This document shows, piece after piece, positions 60,985 through 64,000 of a stretch of 64,000 nucleotides of DNA. The notes below the pieces were generated by a model that searched no databases, was not told where the DNA came from, and saw only the letters and a program-made list of their open reading frames with translations. The position numbers and the translations under genes were made by a program. The stretch spans positions 186,001-250,000 of the forward strand of contig JAIXMP010000048.1 in assembly GCA_025677815.1 (NCBI GenBank). Direction: 5' to 3'. The stretch is from Phascolomyces articulosus (taxonomy: Eukaryota; Mucoromycota; Mucoromycetes; Mucorales; Lichtheimiaceae). Within the stretch, counting starts at the first letter, position 1. Each line of letters begins with the position of its first letter.

Positions 60985-62407
60985 GTTACCGTTGTTATCA
61001 ATGGGGGATATAAAAGAAAAAGAGGAAAGAGAAGAAAGATGAGAGGAATGTATAGGTTTTTATCAAGTTTAGTCTATGAGGGGCAATAATGAAGAATAGA
61101 GAAAGAGATAAGGAGAAAAAAAAAGAGAAAAAGAGAGATAGAGTCAAAAGATCCTTACCTTTTTTATACAAAAAAAAAGGAACGGAAGAATACAACACAC
61201 ATTTATTATCACTTGTGTTATATCACCACACACAAGTCGTAACAAAGTGGAATATTCATTTAATGGCGTTAGTTCTTAATAGCTAAAATGCATGAAGAAT
61301 GTAATTTTATTTTTCATCTACCGCAATAATGTATTTCCCCTCTCCTCCCCTAAAACATTTTCCCATCAAGAGTTTGGGGAACTCTGGCTATGTGATTCCA
61401 TTGCTTATGATCAGACATTGTTTCATTTTTGCAGAAATAATCCACTCACTACCACTTTATTGATATAGTTATCGTATATAGTAAAATAGTTGTTTTCAAA
61501 CCAGAAACTTGTATATAACGATTCACTCTTCCTTAGTTTTACAGCTTATGAATACTGATGCGTAGAAAAAAAAATAGATCATCAACGTCATGCTGCATAC
61601 TCATTTTATCGAATTTTATTTTTATTTTTTCTTTTTATTGTATTTTTTTGTATATACAAAATTATTGCTAGTAAGTAGAGTTCATTGTATGTATTATTAT
61701 TTAGAAAGATGGACAATAGGAACCGGATGTAGCTATGCAGTTATGCTGTTGCTTGATCATTAGAAATCATTCGGTTATTGTATAGGTAAGTTTGATATAA
61801 TACTGAATGGGGTTTAATTTCTATATGAAGCTTCTTTTGAAAATCTACTGTGTAATGTGGTTGATTTTGTTACGTATTATTTTTAGTTTATAGTTTAAGC
61901 ATTGATGTGTTTCAATATACAAAAAAGGTAATAGTACGTATGGAAGGTTCAAATACGACAAGGTCTACTAGTATGTTTTCAATTTTATACTATATACACC
62001 ATCCATTATTGTAACAGCACTACTTTGGCATTTTTAATTGTATATTGTACATTATTGATATGTGTAGACACCATAGTATCATCCAAGTTATTTGATCGTG
62101 TCTTTAAGCGCAGAAAGAAGGGGGTCAGTGAATAAAGAACACTGGATCATGGTATAAGAATATAGAAGCAACTACTGATGCTAATAGCTTTGATACCATG
62201 ACTGTTGTATTAGATATTGTATATAAGATGGTACAGAATTATGGCAACAATTTCCCATAGATTGCATCCGTCATAACAGCAACTCAATTTTGTATAATTT
62301 TTTTATTCCCTCTTTTGCATGACATAGCACCAGTTAACTTGTAGAGTGTGGCTTTCTCTTTTGAACCAGTCTTTTTTTCTCTCTTTTTTCAATGAATTAT
62401 AATTTCC
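60985..62407. other. divergent promoter region, F-box gene / APC10
   Basis: 1.4 kb between two outward-reading genes. A purine-rich tract (GAGAAAAAAAAAGAGAAAAAGAGAG, about 61085-61145) is close to the F-box start, i.e. a pyrimidine tract on its own strand. A T/C-rich stretch (62355-62390) precedes the APC10 ATG. No other gene seen. Confidence 0.5.
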
Positions 62408-63750
62408 ATGTCTGATAATATTACCCCTCATTACGGTAGTTTATTTTTATCCGATGAGCTGCATAGTGGTGTAGAAGACGAAGAAGAAGGCGATTCCGAT
62501 AATACAGTGGATCGATCGATTCATGCCACAGTCTCTGGTTATATGGATTCCGATATGGGTACACATGAAGACGATGATGAAGAAGAAGACGAAGACGACG
62601 ATGAAGTGGATGACGATGATACAGAAGATGATGAACGAAGGATGAGTGATTGTGCACGTGAAACAAGTGCATTACGCGTCTATGAAGAAACTCATCCTGA
62701 TCATCACCAAAAAGCAACTGGAGGTCGTGAAATAGCTGATCATGAAGCCATTTGGTCCGTGTCTACATTTCGACCGGATTGGGGTGTAGAAAAAATGCGT
62801 GATAATAACCCATTGACTTATTGGCAGTGAGTATACTATTCATAAGAGTTTGACAAATTTGAGCAATAGAGAGGGTATACTTTCTATAAAAAACTAATAA
62901 TTCTTTATATATGTTTATAGATCAGATTGTCCCAATCCAAAAGCACCTCATACTGTAGATTTACTTTTTCATCAAGCCACATTTATTAAGGTATTCATAA
63001 AAACACACGTACATACAAAGTGGTTGATATGGATTGTATTGAATCAATCATATAACAAAGAAAAAAACATTAGCAAGTATCCATTTTCATAGACTATACT
63101 CAAGACGATAGTTATACTCCAAAAAGCATTTCCATTCGAGGTGGTACCACCTACCGAGATTTACATGTGCGTAATTGTATTTTTCAATATATATACGTAT
63201 ATACAAGAGTTGTTTAATATCAAGGAAGAAGAATATTGACACAGAAATTTGAACTTTATATTTTAGGAGGTGATGGCATTGGAATGTCCTGAAACGGTTG
63301 GTTGGCAAAATGCAGATTTATGTGCAGCAACCGGGTATGTCTGACAAAAAAAAAAAAAAAAAAAAAACTCGGAGTAACAAGTCAAAGAGCGAGGGAAAAA
63401 CCATGCAAAACAATAACAAACTTAACATTTGTTGAATATCTATCCAATTGTCTATATAGTGAGCCAGTACGAGTTTTTCGTTTACAAATTGCTGTATTGA
63501 ATACCCATTTAAATGGTCGTGATACACATATTCGTCAAGTTAAAGTCTATTCAGTCCTACCGTAATGTATCATTCTTTTTCAACCCGAACAAAAGGATGA
63601 AAATCATGAAATTCAAACTAATTTTAAAATTTTTAAACCTTAAAATATATCAGATCATATCTTCAACAACAACAGCAACAAAGGCTACCAGAAAAAAACC
63701 CAAGTGAAGGAGGTTCCATTATTTATATATTCAATAAAGGACTTCGATGA
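62408..63750 (+). CDS. APC10: anaphase-promoting complex subunit 10 (Doc1)
   Basis: An N-terminal acidic extension of ~100 residues ([20 protein letters not shown]) precedes the DOC domain: [91 protein letters not shown] and [26 protein letters not shown]. The NGRDTH(M/I)RQ(I/V)K(I/V)Y block is diagnostic. In the APC/C, Apc10 helps hold D-box substrates with the co-activator. C-terminus: without splicing the frame stops at 63565 (VYSVLP). Using GTAATG (63561) and the acceptor ending at ATATATCAG (about 63653) adds a Gln-rich stretch and ends [10 protein letters not shown] at 63750. The LR end recalls the IR tail by which Apc10 docks on Cdc27, so I prefer the spliced form. Confidence 0.9.
63343..63367. 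repeat. poly(A) run inside an APC10 intron
   Basis: About 25 consecutive A on the plus strand within the intron after LCAATG. Seen directly; its length may be unreliable in assembly. Confidence 0.85.
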
Positions 63751-64000
63751 TGAGCAACTTTTCATTCATTCTATGACAACTACTTTTTATGATTCATTAT
63801 ATATATTACTATGGTAATGATAGTACCAAAATCATCAAGGCAACACAAAATACCTTCTCACACTCAACAATTCATTTATAAAGACGGAGTGAAATAATAA
63901 AGGGGAATTAAATCATAAAAGGAGCTTTTACAAGTGTGATAATTGCTTGTAATGAGTCAACTTAATAACTACTAATTAAAAAAAGCCTTCTTCTAAGCAG
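63751..64000. other. 3' flank of APC10
   Basis: AT-rich. TTCAATAAAGGA at 63730 and AATAATAAAGG at 63893 are possible poly(A) signals. No gene seen before the window ends. Confidence 0.5.

Noticed and set aside
60880..61286. Plus-strand open frames upstream of the F-box gene
   Set aside because: Lys/Glu/Arg-rich translation of the purine tract in the promoter region; no gene features.

Overview
The window is nuclear DNA of a filamentous fungus, most likely an early-diverging one of the Mucoromycota (Mucorales type). The clues are AT-rich DNA, genes cut by many 50-100 bp GT-AG introns, a full-length PTEN with the exact HCKAGKGRTG loop, fatty acid 2-hydroxylase, Mdv1 and Pkr1 homologues, and transposon families of the kinds reported from Mucorales. 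The phylum is an inference from gene content and style; I ran no database search.

Layout. 0.6-26.9 kb is an ordinary euchromatic block. It holds a secreted dipeptidyl-peptidase 5 (minus), the mitochondrial fission adaptor Mdv1 (minus), a TBC-domain Rab GAP (plus), PTEN (minus), the V-ATPase assembly factor Pkr1 (plus), a four-finger C2H2 transcription factor (plus) set between two long gene-free stretches, a Cys/aromatic-rich membrane protein (plus), an unresolved small minus gene, mitochondrial HMG-CoA lyase (plus) and fatty acid 2-hydroxylase (minus). From 27 to 58 kb almost everything is decayed mobile DNA: two separate halves of Tc1/IS630-type transposases, two head-to-head LINE copies, a CACTA (En/Spm) transposase relic, a tyrosine-recombinase relic, two solo-LTR-like blocks, a 173-bp MITE and an F-box/LRR relic. 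Within this cluster sits one intact small gene for a secreted, probably GPI-anchored protein with a CBM14 (peritrophin-A) cysteine pattern. From 58.8 kb to the end ordinary genes return: an F-box/leucine-rich-repeat protein (minus) and the APC/C subunit Apc10/Doc1 (plus).

The most striking structure is a giant inverted repeat. A ~2.84 kb arm at 31079-33916 reappears in reverse at 42903-45799, around a ~9 kb core that carries the two oppositely oriented LINEs. Each arm carries a broken gene for a Ser-rich protein that runs into a very long Asp/Glu/Ser repeat. The inner ~1.3 kb of the arms encodes identical peptides, while the repeat array in the middle of the arms differs. If transcribed through, the locus would make a giant hairpin RNA.

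The housekeeping genes do not form a pathway operon-style. They share only local features such as divergent promoters (PTEN/Pkr1; HMG-CoA lyase/the unresolved minus gene) and convergent ends (TBC/PTEN; HMG-CoA lyase/fatty acid hydroxylase). Exon limits below come from splice motifs and reading frame, without transcript evidence.
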